A stretch of 64,000 bases of DNA. Origin: Muricea muricata. Its lineage: Eukaryota; Cnidaria; Anthozoa; Malacalcyonacea; Plexauridae. The notes under the pieces were generated by a model. It was not told the DNA's origin, did not search any database, and saw only the letters and a list, made by a program, of their open reading frames with translations. A program made the position numbers and the translations under genes. The DNA lies in contig OY979717.1 in assembly GCA_963855995.1 (NCBI GenBank), forward strand, positions 34,978,997 to 35,042,996, read 5' to 3'. Shown piece after piece: positions 34,000 to 48,900 of the stretch (position 1 is the stretch's first letter; every line of letters starts with the position of its first letter).

Positions 34000-36900
34000 A
34001 TGGCGTGCACCAGTTACTGTGAAAACGGAAAAACACTTAGTGAAGACACAACATACGATCATGGCTTACCAAGGTGCCTTTTTGAAACGGTCAGTCCTCT
34101 AGTGTTGTTAGTTTTCATCATCCTAGCATGTGTACCTCAAATGGTAAGAATAGCCTACAAGAGAAGGGTTGCAAAGAATCGTTACATGTCAATCCAAGAT
34201 GGATATGATGAATCAATTGATACTACAGCCACCGATCTTTTGTTAAACCATGAGACATCTAACTCGGATTCTTCGAAATTTTTGGATGATCCTGCAAAGT
34301 TCATCTATGGCGAGAACTACCGTACCTCATTTTTGTATACATGTCAATTATTTCTCCACATCTGCCAAATTCTTCTGCCTTTACTGGATCTCGTCGTCAA
34401 AGGTAAGGAAAGAATAGGCAGATTGGCAGAGTGGTTCAGTAACTGCACGGGTTAGTCGAGTTGGATGAAGGTAGACTTGATATTGAGAATGATATTGAAA
34501 AAGTTGTTGAATAATACAGTGCAGCAATATCTTGACTATAATTGTTTGTGATCGACGTTTGATATTATCGCACGTATTAATGCTTATTATATGGATAAGG
34601 GTATTTTTTTGGAAACTAAAACACTCGTAGCATTCGGACGCCACTACATCCGGGACTGAGTGGCGTACTTTCTGTATGTCACACTTAGGAGTGACGTAAC
34701 AATTCCCACTTTTTGCAATGTTGTACAAATGGCTTCTAGTTTATTTATTGAAAGTTTAAGGTTCTATTGTAGCTAGATGTCCTTTTTTTCGTCTTGACTA
34801 GATAAATCCATATAGTAAACAGAATATGTATGTATATATGTAACATTTAAAGCACGCGCAGGAGTGCTTTATTAGATATACATCGCGTTGTATATCTGAT
34901 AAAGCGCGAATTGCGAGTGTTTTAAATATTATTTCTAAATCGATTCATTTTATACCCATCTTGTCTGTTTGTATATAAAAGAATTTTCAATGTAGATGTT
35001 GTATAAGCCGAGAAAATCAAACTAAAAGATTTGTGAAAATCGACATGTGTTTTATCTCATATATAGACTCTAGGCACGGCTATGATTTCCTTTGTGTTTT
35101 TCTCATGAATTATTAATGAGGTTTAGAAATATATATATAAACAGTCTGCTCTTAGCCTTGTGAAGTAATTGGTTGTTTCTGTTATATATGTAGGCTCGAT
35201 GCAATCATCTCGTATTCAAGGGGTGACGGTAGTTGGTGATATCCTTATGTTTGTCGCTTGGTTTCTGGCTTACTTTGACACAATGCTTGAAACGCAGGAT
35301 CGATATATAGCCAGGTTGTCCTATTATTCTTCACCTTTACTTTTATTTTGGGGTCTCATGTTTATTATGAACAACCTAGCTTTGGTATCGTGGAACAGCA
35401 AGGAATGGTGGTTTCAAAGAAATACATCCGTTGAAGAAGCAGAGTTTATTTTATTTTGGTTGCGCTACTCATTCTCAGCTGTGATCTTAGTTTTGGGATT
35501 GAAAGCTCCCGGACTGTACAAGTCAAATTATCAGGTTCGGGTTGGTGAAGATGATGATGTACCTGGAACGCCATCGGTAAGTGCTTTAAAGGACGTTGGC
35601 AATAATTTCATCAATTTGAAAGAACTTTAAAAGCCTATCTACACGATACCATTTGTCGCATACGATTCTTACTCTGGTATATGTGATCGAGTAAACACGC
35701 GTAAAAAACCTCAAATTTCGCCATTAGCGAACGAGTAAATATCTGACATCAATACTCGTTTCCATACGCCAGAGTAAGAATTGTATGCGACAAATCGTAT
35801 CGTGTAGATATGCCTTAAATTGATTTGTAAAGGTCTTGTCAGGACCATTTCAGATCCGTCAGACTCAAACCATCTTCTTAACAGGTTGAGATACAGTAGC
35901 GTAAGACTTGATGTATTGTCATTTGAATGGGAGCTGTCCGCCATCTTAGATAAATTCTCGAGCTCATTACATGACGTTACAAGTGGGATAAGCCTTATTA
36001 CTGTATTACTCTTATATTACTCTTAACACAGAAAGTAGCAAACCAAAGTTCGCGTGATCCCACTTTTGTCGGATAGCTCGTACGTTTCAGTCGAAAAATC
36101 CCAAGAATCAAGCAAGTTTTAACAAAAAATTGACAGGCGTTGTTAGGTATTTTGAAAACTATTTCAAATGTGCAAAGATTTTTTTACCATTGCCCTTGTC
36201 TACATTAAAAACGACCATAATGCTTTATATTGCAAACAGTCCACGAAATACTGCGTCAATGTCAAACCTATAACTGAAAGGAAAATTTTAACAAGAAAAA
36301 AAGCCACTTATCCGAACCAAAACAGCTAGACAATAATGTGTTTTGTGTTTGTTTTTAACGGTGTCTATCCAGGTGTAATTAGTAGAATCGTATTAGCATA
36401 CTAATGCAAGTGCTGTAATTTGATTGGCTAATCTAATCGCTATTTATTGCTCGATAGATAGCGAGCAGCAAAAGAACAATTTTTCCGGTGCATTTTTTCA
36501 ATTCAATTCAAACACAATATGTATTATAGTTTTTAATGTAAAATGACCTAAAAATCAGTTATCTCAGATTCTGCTAAAAAAAATTAAAATACTTCAGGCT
36601 TCGCTCTCATCAACCATCACCGCATAGAAATCTCAAGCTCGTAATCTAATATAACAAGTCTTCTGTGGTATTTCCTGTGATATGTAGTTACAGTATATAT
36701 TTATGCCCAAGAACATCAACTCTATTACTATAATAATAACTATAAAGGCCTTATATTTGAGCAAAAACTTAAAATATCACTCAAAAGTGGCATTTAAAAT
36801 TATTTATAAAAATGTATCTAAAATGTATTTTAGCCCGCTGATTTGTTTATTTCAGCCCGCAAAATACGTCACAATGCTCGCTAAAGTTATTATAATTGTT

Positions 36901-39900
36901 AATAATGACCTAAAAGACATTGACAGTTGGACAAAAACTTTCTGACTTACGCGTGTACGGCAAGAACGTTGGTTATAATTTATAAACGTATAATAATAAT
37001 ATGTACTATTTAATACACGAGAAGGAGCGTTTTATCATATTTAAAACGCGAGGCGCAGCCTCGCGTTTTAGATATGATAAAACGCGATTGTTCGAGTGTG
37101 TTAAAGGACTTCAAATACGCCGCATTGTAATGCTAAATAAGATGCAACATTATTTAAAGAATACTAATGAACGTGACAGATTATATAAAGTGTCATCCTA
37201 ATTAGCACTTTATCAATTATTAATGAGTATTTGAAATTTTCGTTATTGCATCGACCCTTCTTCAATTTCTTCAGGGTAGAAGCAACCGTTTTGTTGTCAC
37301 TAGGCTGTAATTATAGGTACCCTCCATATTGTGTACATTTTCTGCAATGGTCCCGATGCAAAATTCGGAGCGCTTTGAAACGCTTGTCAGCTACTCAGAT
37401 TGCTTTATATATATTATATAGTTAAAAAAAAATAAAGTGTGTTATTTCAAGCGCGCGGTTGTGATTTTATCAAAAGAAATTAAGAGAAATCGGGAAAATT
37501 TGATCTGAATGTGAAATCGTTCTACATTTATTCTTGATTGTTGTGCCTTTGAAATATCATTCTCCAGATTTCGATAGCAATATTGAACAAATATGCAGCA
37601 CTGTAAAATTATTTAGGCCAAGGCCTTACCATCAATTAGGCATTGCGCAGTATACAGTGACCATATGTTAATCCAAACGAGTCTAGACAAACACTGAAAA
37701 TATAGTATTGCCTGATTCACTCCTATGAAAGATACAATTACTGTACTGCTTTATTATCAGATGTTAGAAAAGACAAATTGAATATTTATTATTATATACC
37801 TGTAACTCTTTTTTGGCTGACTTAAGTTGACAAACCGCGTTTAACACCTCGTGGTTGTGCGTGTTCTCTGCTGTGTGTTGGAGAAATACAATTACTTTTT
37901 TATGCTTCCATATTTATAAATATTCTTTTGTGTTTCCATTGGCTAGTATATTTTTCATGTACGAAATAGAGAAGCAGAAGCAATGTGTTGATAGTGAATG
38001 TATAACGTATTTAATGTACAAAATGTAAATGGCTTTGTAGATCTGACAATGTGATGTTTCCTTATTTTTCCAGGCAAGTGACGGTACGCAAACGTCAACA
38101 TTTAATGCATTTTGGAAGAAAGTAAAGGTGCTATGGCCGTTTCTCTGGCCGAACCGTCGGTAAGTTGTTTTATGTGTAACAAATAGATTGACAACAAAAT
38201 TCATAAGAAAATCATAAGGATCTCGTTTGAAACAAAACAATCATTGCAAATGACATAAACGAATATTAGTTATAACACTCAAAGCAAAATGTTCACCCTT
38301 CAAAAATATTTAATCCCCTCTCATAAATGTATCTTTATGCTTTGAGCATATTATTTGACACCCTTTTGTGTGTAAGGAACACGTGGAAATTTATACCCGC
38401 CATCTTAAATACCTACCTCTCGTCCATCCTCTTTAGCCCCCCCCCCCTAAAATTTTGTAACACCACAGAAAAATATTTCCAGTGAAAAATATGAAAATCC
38501 GTCAATTAAATACCCAGGACGCAAGTTCAAATTTTAGTTCGTTTGCTACAACCAATGGGAAGGTGTATCAATTTCTATCAATTTCAAATTTATGCATTTT
38601 TGATTACCAGTAAAATACCTAACCATTTTTCTACCTACCAACTCGAAATACCTTTTAAGCACCCAATTTTGTCCGCAAGCCATTCTTAATCTTGACCCCC
38701 CCCCCAGGCTTGTGAACATATAAATTTCAGATTTTTTGTTTATTCTGTAAGTACTAGCTCATAAGTACTCGAGGACCATAAGTAATAAGTACTATAAGTA
38801 CCCGAGCAATCTATGTCAATAAAAAAACTGTAACCTGCTTCGCGACGTTGAAAGCGATTTCAAATTCGTTCAATTTTTTTACCCACCTTGTATAAATTGC
38901 CTTTCTTTGAGAATTCAAGGGGATACGTTGGCAAAAAGGTTAGACTACCTGCCTTTTACGTTTAGGTTTGTGGGTTTAGCTGTGCCTAAATTCATGGGTT
39001 TTCTCCGGGCAAGCTGAGTTCTCCAAAATTAACTGAGTGGTTAATTTGGGTATTAATACCGGTCAGAGCTCGCGCTCTTTGTGGCCAAGGCAAGAAATTA
39101 AATAAATCCCGATATCGCGCTTGTCTAGAATACTACGTTGCTTACGCGCTTTCCATTGACCGGAATGTCTACTAGGGTTATGTAGTCTTTGCTGTGGTTT
39201 GAAGTTTTTGAAATCGTTTCCTTTTCAGTCTGTTGTGGGCACGAATGTATGAATATCCCCTTATTATCGAGCTTTTTGTCTGTGTCAACTTTCCAAATTC
39301 GATATTGTTATGTCTATATAGCAGTATTCACCCTTTGCTTAAACCCTTCATTGAGCTGTATTCAAACGGACATTCAATATCGTCGATGAACTATGATTTC
39401 CAATAGGCTGTTGCAAGTGCGAGTGGTTATTTGTTTCCTACTGCTTGGATGTGGTCGTGCAGTTAATTTATTCATTCCAATGATCTACCGTGATATAGGT
39501 AAGATGATCTAATATTTATTCATATTTATTTATTATTTTTATTTATTTAGCTTCGTGTAATTAACCTGGGACTTTATTATCTAAGCCAACCTGTCAGCTT
39601 TCCCATCCTGTAGGAGGAAACGGGATTACTCTGGGGAAAGCCACAGCTTACGAAAGAAGTCTGGGCTCCAGTCACATCGTGTAGAATAGATTTAGATTTG
39701 ACAATAGTGGTTTGTTACCGACAAAAATTCACTTCTTAGTGATGTTTTATATATCTATCTCTACGACGACAGTGAGTAGGATAACTGTTTTCTTATATAG
39801 ACACCTAGTGCCACTAAAAAACTTCTCATTTTATTTATGTCATACTGAAACATAGTCAGTACTGTAATTTTAGCAATGTAAACAACTTTAGCCCCATATC

Positions 39901-42900
39901 TTATTATAAAAAACTACTTATTGTTATTAAAAACAAAAGTTGCCAAAAGATTCAAATTCTTAGGAAATATAAATGTATATGCGAAACAAGCGTTTGTTGA
40001 GCTCAAAATTGAACACAGTTCAAAACAATTATAATCTTTTCCACCATTCGGACGACTTATTCAGTATTAATTTGTAAAAAATATTTTTAACTTGTTTCAG
40101 TGACGTTTAAATCAAGTACCAACCTTTAAAAACTTTATTTCAGTTTACGTGTTGTACTTATGCCCAAGAAAGTTTCTCAAAAATGCTCAAAACAAGCGTT
40201 TTTGCCATCGAAAAACTTTCAGCCACCATCTTGTTTTCTCGACTAATAGGATATGAGCTAATAACCTACTGGTAGAGAGCCAATCAGATTACAGAATACT
40301 TAATATCTAAAGGTAGTCTATATAATAACAAGACGCGTGCTAAGGTTGGGCTCAAAGCCAGGCAGGGCCGTAGCTAGAGCGTTAAATGGGGGTGGGGTAT
40401 ATTCATTTATTTCTGTTCTGCCCACCGAATTTTTTTTGAAACCAGTTGTTATTAGGGTTAATTTCAAAAAAAATTAGTCGTCAAAGCAGGTAAATGTGGT
40501 ACTAGTGTGATACATAGGTGGAAACACCCTGGAAACACCTCTCACTTTTGGATACCTCCCAGGGCGACATTGGCTTGAGAGGCCACCCGATCCGAACGTT
40601 TTCTTCGTATTTCATCCAGTATTTGTGTCTGTATTCCTCTGGAGCAGTTTCATTTGTTGAAATTCCTTTCCGCCATTTTGTTTGTTTTGATTGTACTGCT
40701 CCACAAATAATGAAATAATTGTACGTCTCTTAAACAATAGCAATAGATTCTTCGAGCGGAAATCTTAGCTTTGTTAGAAATATTAATGCCCAGACAACAG
40801 CTTCAAGTAGAGCCATGATATAACTACTGTAAACAAAACAAATTTATGGAAAATGTATTTAATGAAGCTAACGTTTCGTTGCTATAACTGCTACATCTTC
40901 AGACCAATTAATGTATTACAATACGCACAAAAGCTATATATAAAGTGAAATTTTCTAAGAATCAGCATCCAGTATTCTTGTGATGGTAACAATAAATGCT
41001 GTTACAACCAAGTAATTATGGACTGTGTATAGTCATGTAAAACATTAATATCAACAATAAGCACTCATGCTTGGTAGATTCAGATTTGGGACCTTATTTC
41101 GTCTTTATTTTTCTTAGTAAACTACCTGACTCCTGGCAAAGATGGTCTTGAAGGAAAGTCAAACCCGCTTCATTTAATTATCGTTTATGTTGCTTTAAGA
41201 TTTTTACAAGGCGGGGGAACAGGTAAGTTGCTAACTTACTTCAGTTACTTATACACGTGTATTATTGTTTACATTTATTGTAATTGTCATGTAATACTAA
41301 TTAAAAAATATTTACGAATTAGCATGTTATATTGAAAAAAATGAGCTTAATTTTTTTCACATTTTTTTTACAAAAAAAAAGTGTAGCTGGAAGACTATTT
41401 CAAGAACGCGACAGTTCTAGTTTCAATGTCGATTAAAGTGAATTTCTAATATCTGTGCTTATTGAAGTCAAATACCCTTTAACAATGCGCGTACACAATA
41501 TTAACTTTTCCCCACATACGTGTTTTGTGTGTAAGTTTGTTTTCTTTTGTGTTGGATGTGTATTCGTATTTATTCCTAACCTTCACCATTTGTTCTCTTT
41601 GTTTTCGTTTTCGTGGGTTGCTTTCTTTTTTCCTTCTATGCATTCAAAAATTGTTTTACAACCCTAAAGTCTTTTTTCTCCCGTTATCCGTCTCTGTCCG
41701 TTGTAAACAAGATTAATTTTTACTTACATTTTTTTCATTCGTAGGTGCTCTGGGAATGTTGACCAATTTGCGATCGTTACTTTGGATTAAAGTTCAACAG
41801 TATACCAGTCGTGCTGTCCAAGTACGCTTGTTTGCTCACTTGCACAGGTGAGGATCAGATAGACTGAGGTCTGTTGTAAAATAGATGATGAATAGCGCTC
41901 TCCGCCGGATACTGATCTTCTGAAACCTTATATAAGCTTATATATTCAGTGGGCGGTAAGACTCTTATAAAAGTTGGGCGTTTTCGAGTCAAAAGTCACC
42001 TTATATCTCTTCCGAGTTTAGTATCCCTGCTATGAATACTTTTTTGTTCCTTTCTGCGGCATTTGAAAAAATACCATCCGGTGGATGGCGCTATGCACGT
42101 TTCGTACAACTGCCGTGCTTCTTTGTTATCCTCGCCTCCTGTTAACATAACTACATGGGCGTCATTTTTATTCGCATTACCATGAGTGTATGCATCGTTT
42201 TTATATCACCGTAAACATTTCTGTAAAATCTCGCTGATTGCATTGATGGATATAAGCTATAGTACATTTATAAACTCTTTATTATTAAATTAAACCTATG
42301 AAAAAGGTGAAAACAACTAATTTCTAAAGAAATTAATGATGATAATTTGAAATTTGCATAGCGGGATTCATTCATGTCCTACGATACAAGTGTCGAACTA
42401 CAGGGGGTTGCCAAAAAAGAGCCCCCTTCAAAAATGGCTTACTTGGTTTATAATGACTATAGATAGGGAGAATGTTAACAAAAGTTGTGTTTTTGTACTT
42501 GCATAGGTACCTGTGTGTACAGTAAATACAAACAATAATTGCAATTCTTACTCAAATGTTTGAAAAACAGGTGCATTTGGTGAGTTTTTAAAATAAATTC
42601 AAAATGGCGGTTTTAAATTGGAAAGTTGCTAATGTAGTTGAATTATTTCTTCAGCATGTGTCTTCATTAATTGTTCGTAAACGACAAGGTTGGATGTGTC
42701 GATGTATGCAAATTTTTACTTTCAGGCGGAAATTTTTTTGTAGATTATTCCCGACTATATATGAGGTAGATTTTTACTTTAAAATCCTTAATCCAAAAAT
42801 CAGAACCAAATGTTGATGATTGTTTGCTTCAAGACCCATATTTTTTTTGTTAGCACAGCATTTGAATTACACTATATCTACATCGGGTACTGACACATCA

Positions 42901-45900
42901 CAAGGTTGGTCAACCAACTGACTAAAGCATAAAGTAAGTGTGTCCTTGGAGTTAACTTTGGCGAAAAGAAAAGCACCTGCCTAAATGAGTCGCATTCTAG
43001 TGGCGCATTCTTTCAAAGACACCAATGTGTACATGAAATAATTACGTTGCCTGTTACGGTACAATGTGCTTTCACATTTCGACCCACATTACTGAGTAGT
43101 TTTCTAGATATTTAAGACTTCATGTTGCTGAATTTTAGGTTCAAAATCACTATCTTTAATTAGGTTTAAAAACTCATTAATTAAATGGATCTGTTAATAA
43201 ATATTTAACTAAGAATTGCAATTAATGCTTTATCTTAGACACTGCAGATACCTATGCAAGTACAAAAACACAACTTTTGCTAACATTCTCTTTATTTATG
43301 GTCATTATAAACCAAGTAAGCCATTTTTTTGAAGGGGACTCCTTTTTTGCCAACACCCTGTTGATGTATTTGCAGAATAAGATTTGCAAAGATACGAGAA
43401 AATCTTTCTACCTTTACGTTCTTAAAAACGTTCAAATTCCAAGAGCTGGAAATTGGGTTCTAATTCGACCCGACTATACAAAATAATCCGATCCGATCCA
43501 ATCCGACGTAATTATTTTCGAACCGAAATCCAAACGAATCCGATCGGATTCTGATTCGGCTCACACACCTGTACTTGGCACTTACTGTAAGTCATTCAAT
43601 GCGTGCGTGGTGACTGCATGTCATTTACGTAAATAAAGCTTAACGTATGATTGCGTTGTGTTACATTTTGTAGCTTGTCTTTGCGTTGGCATCTCAGTAA
43701 AAAAACCGGGGAGGTTTTGCGAATTGTGGACCGTGGTAATACAAGTATTAACACCTTGTTAAGGTAACTAGCCGTTTTTGCTTGTTGGAAATTTGGAATG
43801 TAAACTTAGCTATAATTACTATATCGATACTGGGTTTTCAAATACATTTTAAACTACATTGCAAGCAGTGGCACATGAAGAAAGCCGCGGCTCGAGCTTT
43901 ACAATTTTTGTACTATGCAGCGGTTGCAGCCGTAGTAGTAGATATTGAAATTCAGTGTTCCGTTTGAAGATCCACTCTTCTTTGTGAGAGCCTCGTGTTC
44001 ATGCAGAGTCCGCGCTACTGTTCCGTTTTCGTGAAATCATCCTGGAGACTTGTAAAGTGTACTAAGTATTTGAATAACAAAAAATTACATGCGCTGTACA
44101 GTGATAAACAAATTATTAATAAAAAAGAAAACTTGATATATTCAACAGGAAGAAAACCCTTGCTTGTCGATAGTTATGGAGTCGAACCACATTTTTCTCT
44201 GATGTGCAAACGGAGTACTGTGATCATGAAGTTTTACTATTCCGTTCCGGCAATTTACTGTATTCGAAACAGCGCAATAGCGGAAATTTCGACCCCTCCA
44301 AACGAAACATTTTTCACCAATTTCCAATAAACTTACTCACTCGTTTACTTCATGAAAGTGTATGCAGCACGTCTGAATATATATCTTTTGTTTTTTAGTT
44401 ATATGCTCTTTAGTATTGTCCCTGTTATTATCGACATAATCGTCGCTATAGTATATTTCATTCTGGCATTCAATTGGTATTTCGGACTGATTGTTTTTGC
44501 TACGATGGGTCTTTACTTAGGTAAGTTTTTCAAATTTTCCTATATGTCTTCTCTTCATCGAAAAATGGTTATGGCATCCATAATTTTAAGCATAAGTGCT
44601 ATTTCATAAGGTCAGCCCTATATGAAATTCTCGCCAAAACACGTTTTTTAGGGTACTGGTTTTGGCATTTTGCTTCCTAAATAAATATAAGGTGCAAATC
44701 TTTTTTTCCCAGAGTTGCACACGCCATCAAACACATTTCTTTTTTCATCCCAATGTATATGTCGTGTTGATTTACCTGTAGTTAGCATTTATTTGTATGT
44801 ATATAAATATTATCGATAGATCACTGACAGGTTTAGTAGGGGAATTATTAGCTTGTGTTTAGTGGATGTTACACAGTGCCACGTAATTTTTGAATGGCCC
44901 ATGAGAAGTCGTATTTGTCGCAAATAGGGTGAATTATTTTGCTATATTTTTATCTGCACTTTAATTATGTTGCCGAGAATGTTTGCCACATATCTGCACT
45001 TAGCAATTTTATGTGATTCACAATGTGTTGTTTAGTAATGACTATTGCGATCACGGAATGGCGTACTAAATACAGGAGGCAGATGAATGTGAAGGATAAC
45101 TTAACAAAGGCAAAAGCAGTCGATTCATTGTTGAATTTTGAAACGGTAATTATTTCGTAGATAGGGTAACTCTCAAATTTATACAGTAAGCTCTGGTAGT
45201 TTAATTTATTAACTCTTTGGTCCATATCATTAATACAAATTGAAATCAAACTTCCTACAGGTTACTTTACCACTAAGATTTCCCCCCAGAAATCTTGTCT
45301 GTAAAATCAATCCCCCCCCTCCCAAGTTCTGAAATCAGTTGAGCGACAAAAACATGCAAATTGTAGCAAACTAACGTTGCTAGTAGTAGCACAGTAAGCA
45401 TAGAAAATGTATCTCATTACCTAAAGGATGCAAACAGGGCTTTGTCGAAACGAAAGTGGTGTAGATCGAGGCCTTAAAGACCATGTGACAACAACAAATT
45501 CCCCTATTTTTGACTTTCCATTCCATTTTAAAGTCCGAGATTTTGTTAACAAGAGTTTTCATATCTTGAAAAATGATCCTGGATTCGAAGCATTATCCAT
45601 TTTCTCCCATAACGCTTGCTCTTGCGATTAGATATTAATTATTGTATCAAGCAGCATTGTTACAGCTTGTTTTTCACTCGAGGAATGGGGGGGGGGGGGC
45701 TACCTATGATGACAAGGCTGATAAACATTTTTGTGGTGGACATTATTTCTTAGTAACCATCCGGCTGTTGCTAGACATTGTAACTACCATTATGGTTTGG
45801 TTATGTGCTACCTCTGGTTGGGAAAGACATTAACTTTCCAAACTTTCCAAACTTGGCACTTCTGAATCGCTTGTCATAAATGAGCGTTTTCCCTAAGTTT

Positions 45901-48900
45901 GATGTAGTGCTCTTCTTTATTTGCTTGATTTTTTCTTCCCCCCCCCCCCCTTTATGATATGAAGTCATTTTGTGTGGTTCATCCGATTGATTTATACTTT
46001 GTCATATGATCTTTAATTTGCATTCACTTGTATAAAAACACGAATTTTCCCTGACATTCTTAGTTCAAGTTTAGGTGGTGTAAGAAACTATAGCAATCTT
46101 AATTTTATTCTTGAGCTATAGCAATCTTAATTTTATTCTTAATAATTATAGAAAGCGAAATTATTTCGCTAATTGCGCGTGGAGTAGAATTAGAAAAGCT
46201 GTTTTAAAAAGTTGAGTCCAGTATTGCAGATTGTTTTTATGACTTTAAGGTTAAATATTACAACGCAGAAGATTATGAAGTTGGTCGCTACAGTTATGCC
46301 ATTGAAGATTACCAAGTACGTTTGTTAGTTTATTAATTGTAACTGTTCTTAATTTATGTATCTTAAAACGCGCTGGCAAGCTTGTCAAACTTTATCGCGT
46401 TTGTGCTCAACTTGTTTTTTTTTACCTGTCATATTTTTCACCATAATCTTCCCAAATGTCTAAACCGTCCTCTTGAACGAGTGCAAAACGAGCCTTACAT
46501 ATTGTGTATGGATGTGACTCTCGTTATTTATACTTTATAGCTTCGACTAGCTAAACTATTTAACTGCTATAGGGGGCTGAGTTTATTCTAAAACTGTGTT
46601 CAAAAATCTCTACTATCCACAATGTCACCTTCTTAACCTGCTTTAGTATCATCCATCGTAAGCCACTTTCTGAATTACAAAACTAATGAATATCCCCTTA
46701 TGCAGAACAAACAAATTCAGCAATACATTTATTATAGCTAGGGTCTGTGTTTATATTAAACACAATTTGTTAATTTTATAATTTAATTGTTGATTTAATA
46801 AACTGCTAGTACGTTTTTAACACAAACAATAATTATCAATTGTCTGTAACTAATTTAATTAAGAAATCCCCCCCCCCCCAATCTTTGTTCAGCGCTGAAT
46901 TCCTTCTGTGTCATTGCTTCATATTTCCCATTCCATATCGATGGATGCCATATTAAGTGTGAGAGCTTCGTATTCAGGGTTATGTTGCTTTTCCCTTTCG
47001 TGTCCTTTTTTTTATTTTTCTCTTTCTGTTTCTTCCGATCTCTTTCCTTTCCTTTCCATCCTTTTTCGTTTATTCTTTGATTCAAACCCTAAGATTCTTC
47101 CCCCACCTTAGAAGGGGCTTTTATTATCTTCGATCTTTAGCTATGCATGTTGAATATATTTTACCTGCAGTTGATGCGGTTGGGGCACATGACCAGAGTC
47201 GTATTTTTAGCATACAAAGGGATTGTGAAACTAAAATGGGATTAAAATAATAAGTTCCTTGTATTATTTCTGTGATTTTACTAGTTTCTTCATGAATGAA
47301 TATCTTTTAGGTCAGCGAGTGGCAATCGTTAGCGTCTCTCAATCTACTCAATGTGGCACAAAATGTCATTGTGACAGCTGGACTTTTGATAGGGACAATT
47401 TACTGTGGTTACTTGGTGGTTCATGGGACTCTTGAGGTAAGACGTTGCATCATTATCCAGAGGTACACAAATTCTGAAAATATGTGGTCAATGATCTCTT
47501 TTTAGTCTTTTTAATTGTTTCATATCACTTATTAATAAATATAACTCATATCACTTTTGAAAAAAAAAGAGGTTCTGTAATGCAAGGTTTTCAGTCGTAC
47601 ATGTAGACCAAGGAAAAAGCAAGAAAGTGTCAAATTTCTCATATGATTTCATTTTCAATTACGTTTCAACTCTTCAGTATGTCTTAAACAACCACGGTGC
47701 CCCAGGTTGACAATTAGGTGCATATAGGGACAGGGATTTGCAGGGATCTGACATTCCCCAATCTACAAGCTTCATTATAGTCACGTAATATCCATGACCA
47801 GCCGACAATTTTAAAAAGTAGTATAGGAAATTACACGGTCCGAAAAGTACAGTATGAATGAAAAATCACACGCGTGTTTGGCGAAATGTTTATAATACTT
47901 CATTATTATTTTTTCCCGGCCCGGTTTCCCACCGAATCTTGTAATCTGATTGGCTGACGAGCGGTCCGGTTTTTCCTTATACGGACCGCTCAACTGGACC
48001 GCTAACCGTTTTCCGTAACTATTGTTGTATTTAAATATGGATTGTTTCAAATCTCGCGTGTGCAAATTTGAATTGCGTGTGCAAATAAAATAATTTTGAT
48101 TTGAAAATGTTTTCAATAAAAAATTGAAATGGCAAAGCCGCATTGCTTGGAGTTTTATTGTTTTGAGTGAAAAAATAAATCTGTTATTTAGTATTACCCA
48201 TTTTATCACCAAAGTTTTTAGTTTTTAAAAATCCCGTGATTAATTAATGATTAATCGGCACAGTTCTTAGCCAATCAGAATCGAGTGAACAAAGAAAAAT
48301 GATGTTAAAGTAAAAAACATACTTCCGTGTATACAGGACATATTGAGAATCAATATATCATTCAAACAAGATTTAAAATTGAAACTGTTCATTTTCGACT
48401 TTATTGAAAAGTTATCTTCTGACAGAATTACTTCTCTGTGAGACCGTGAGACAAAGTTGAAAGAAGGTTATACAGTTTCAATTTTACGTTTTGCTTGAAT
48501 GATATATTGATTCCCATGATGTCCTAAATTCCTATATTCTGAAGTGTCAGGTAAAATCACGAAGATGTCAGTGGAAACCCCCAGGTAAACCTGGCATTAT
48601 TAATGAAGTTTCACATAAAAATTAATGTATATCGAACTTTGCACATCCAGCAAAACTTCGTTAATTTTCCGTGGTCAGTACTTCCGTAGCGAAAGTTGAC
48701 TTGTGGACGTATTTATTGATACTATACTCAGTACTTGAATATGGCTGAAGAGAAAAATGGGCAATGATGTCGTTTTTAAATTTTAGAATGTTCGTGTATC
48801 TTACAATTTTGTAATGTATGTGTATTTAAAACAAATCCCACGCTCTTCCAAAGTAAAAGCCTTCAATGTCAGCAAAAACCTTTGATTGACAGCACCTTGT

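Noticed and set aside
34381..34728. Minus-strand frame opposite ABCB6 exon 1 and intron 1
   Set aside because: Shadow of the coding exon plus chance extension; no domain.
45649..46880. Poly-C and poly-G runs as G-quadruplex regulatory elements
   Set aside because: They are simple homopolymer runs of 7-13 nt scattered over the whole window, with no consistent position relative to exons.
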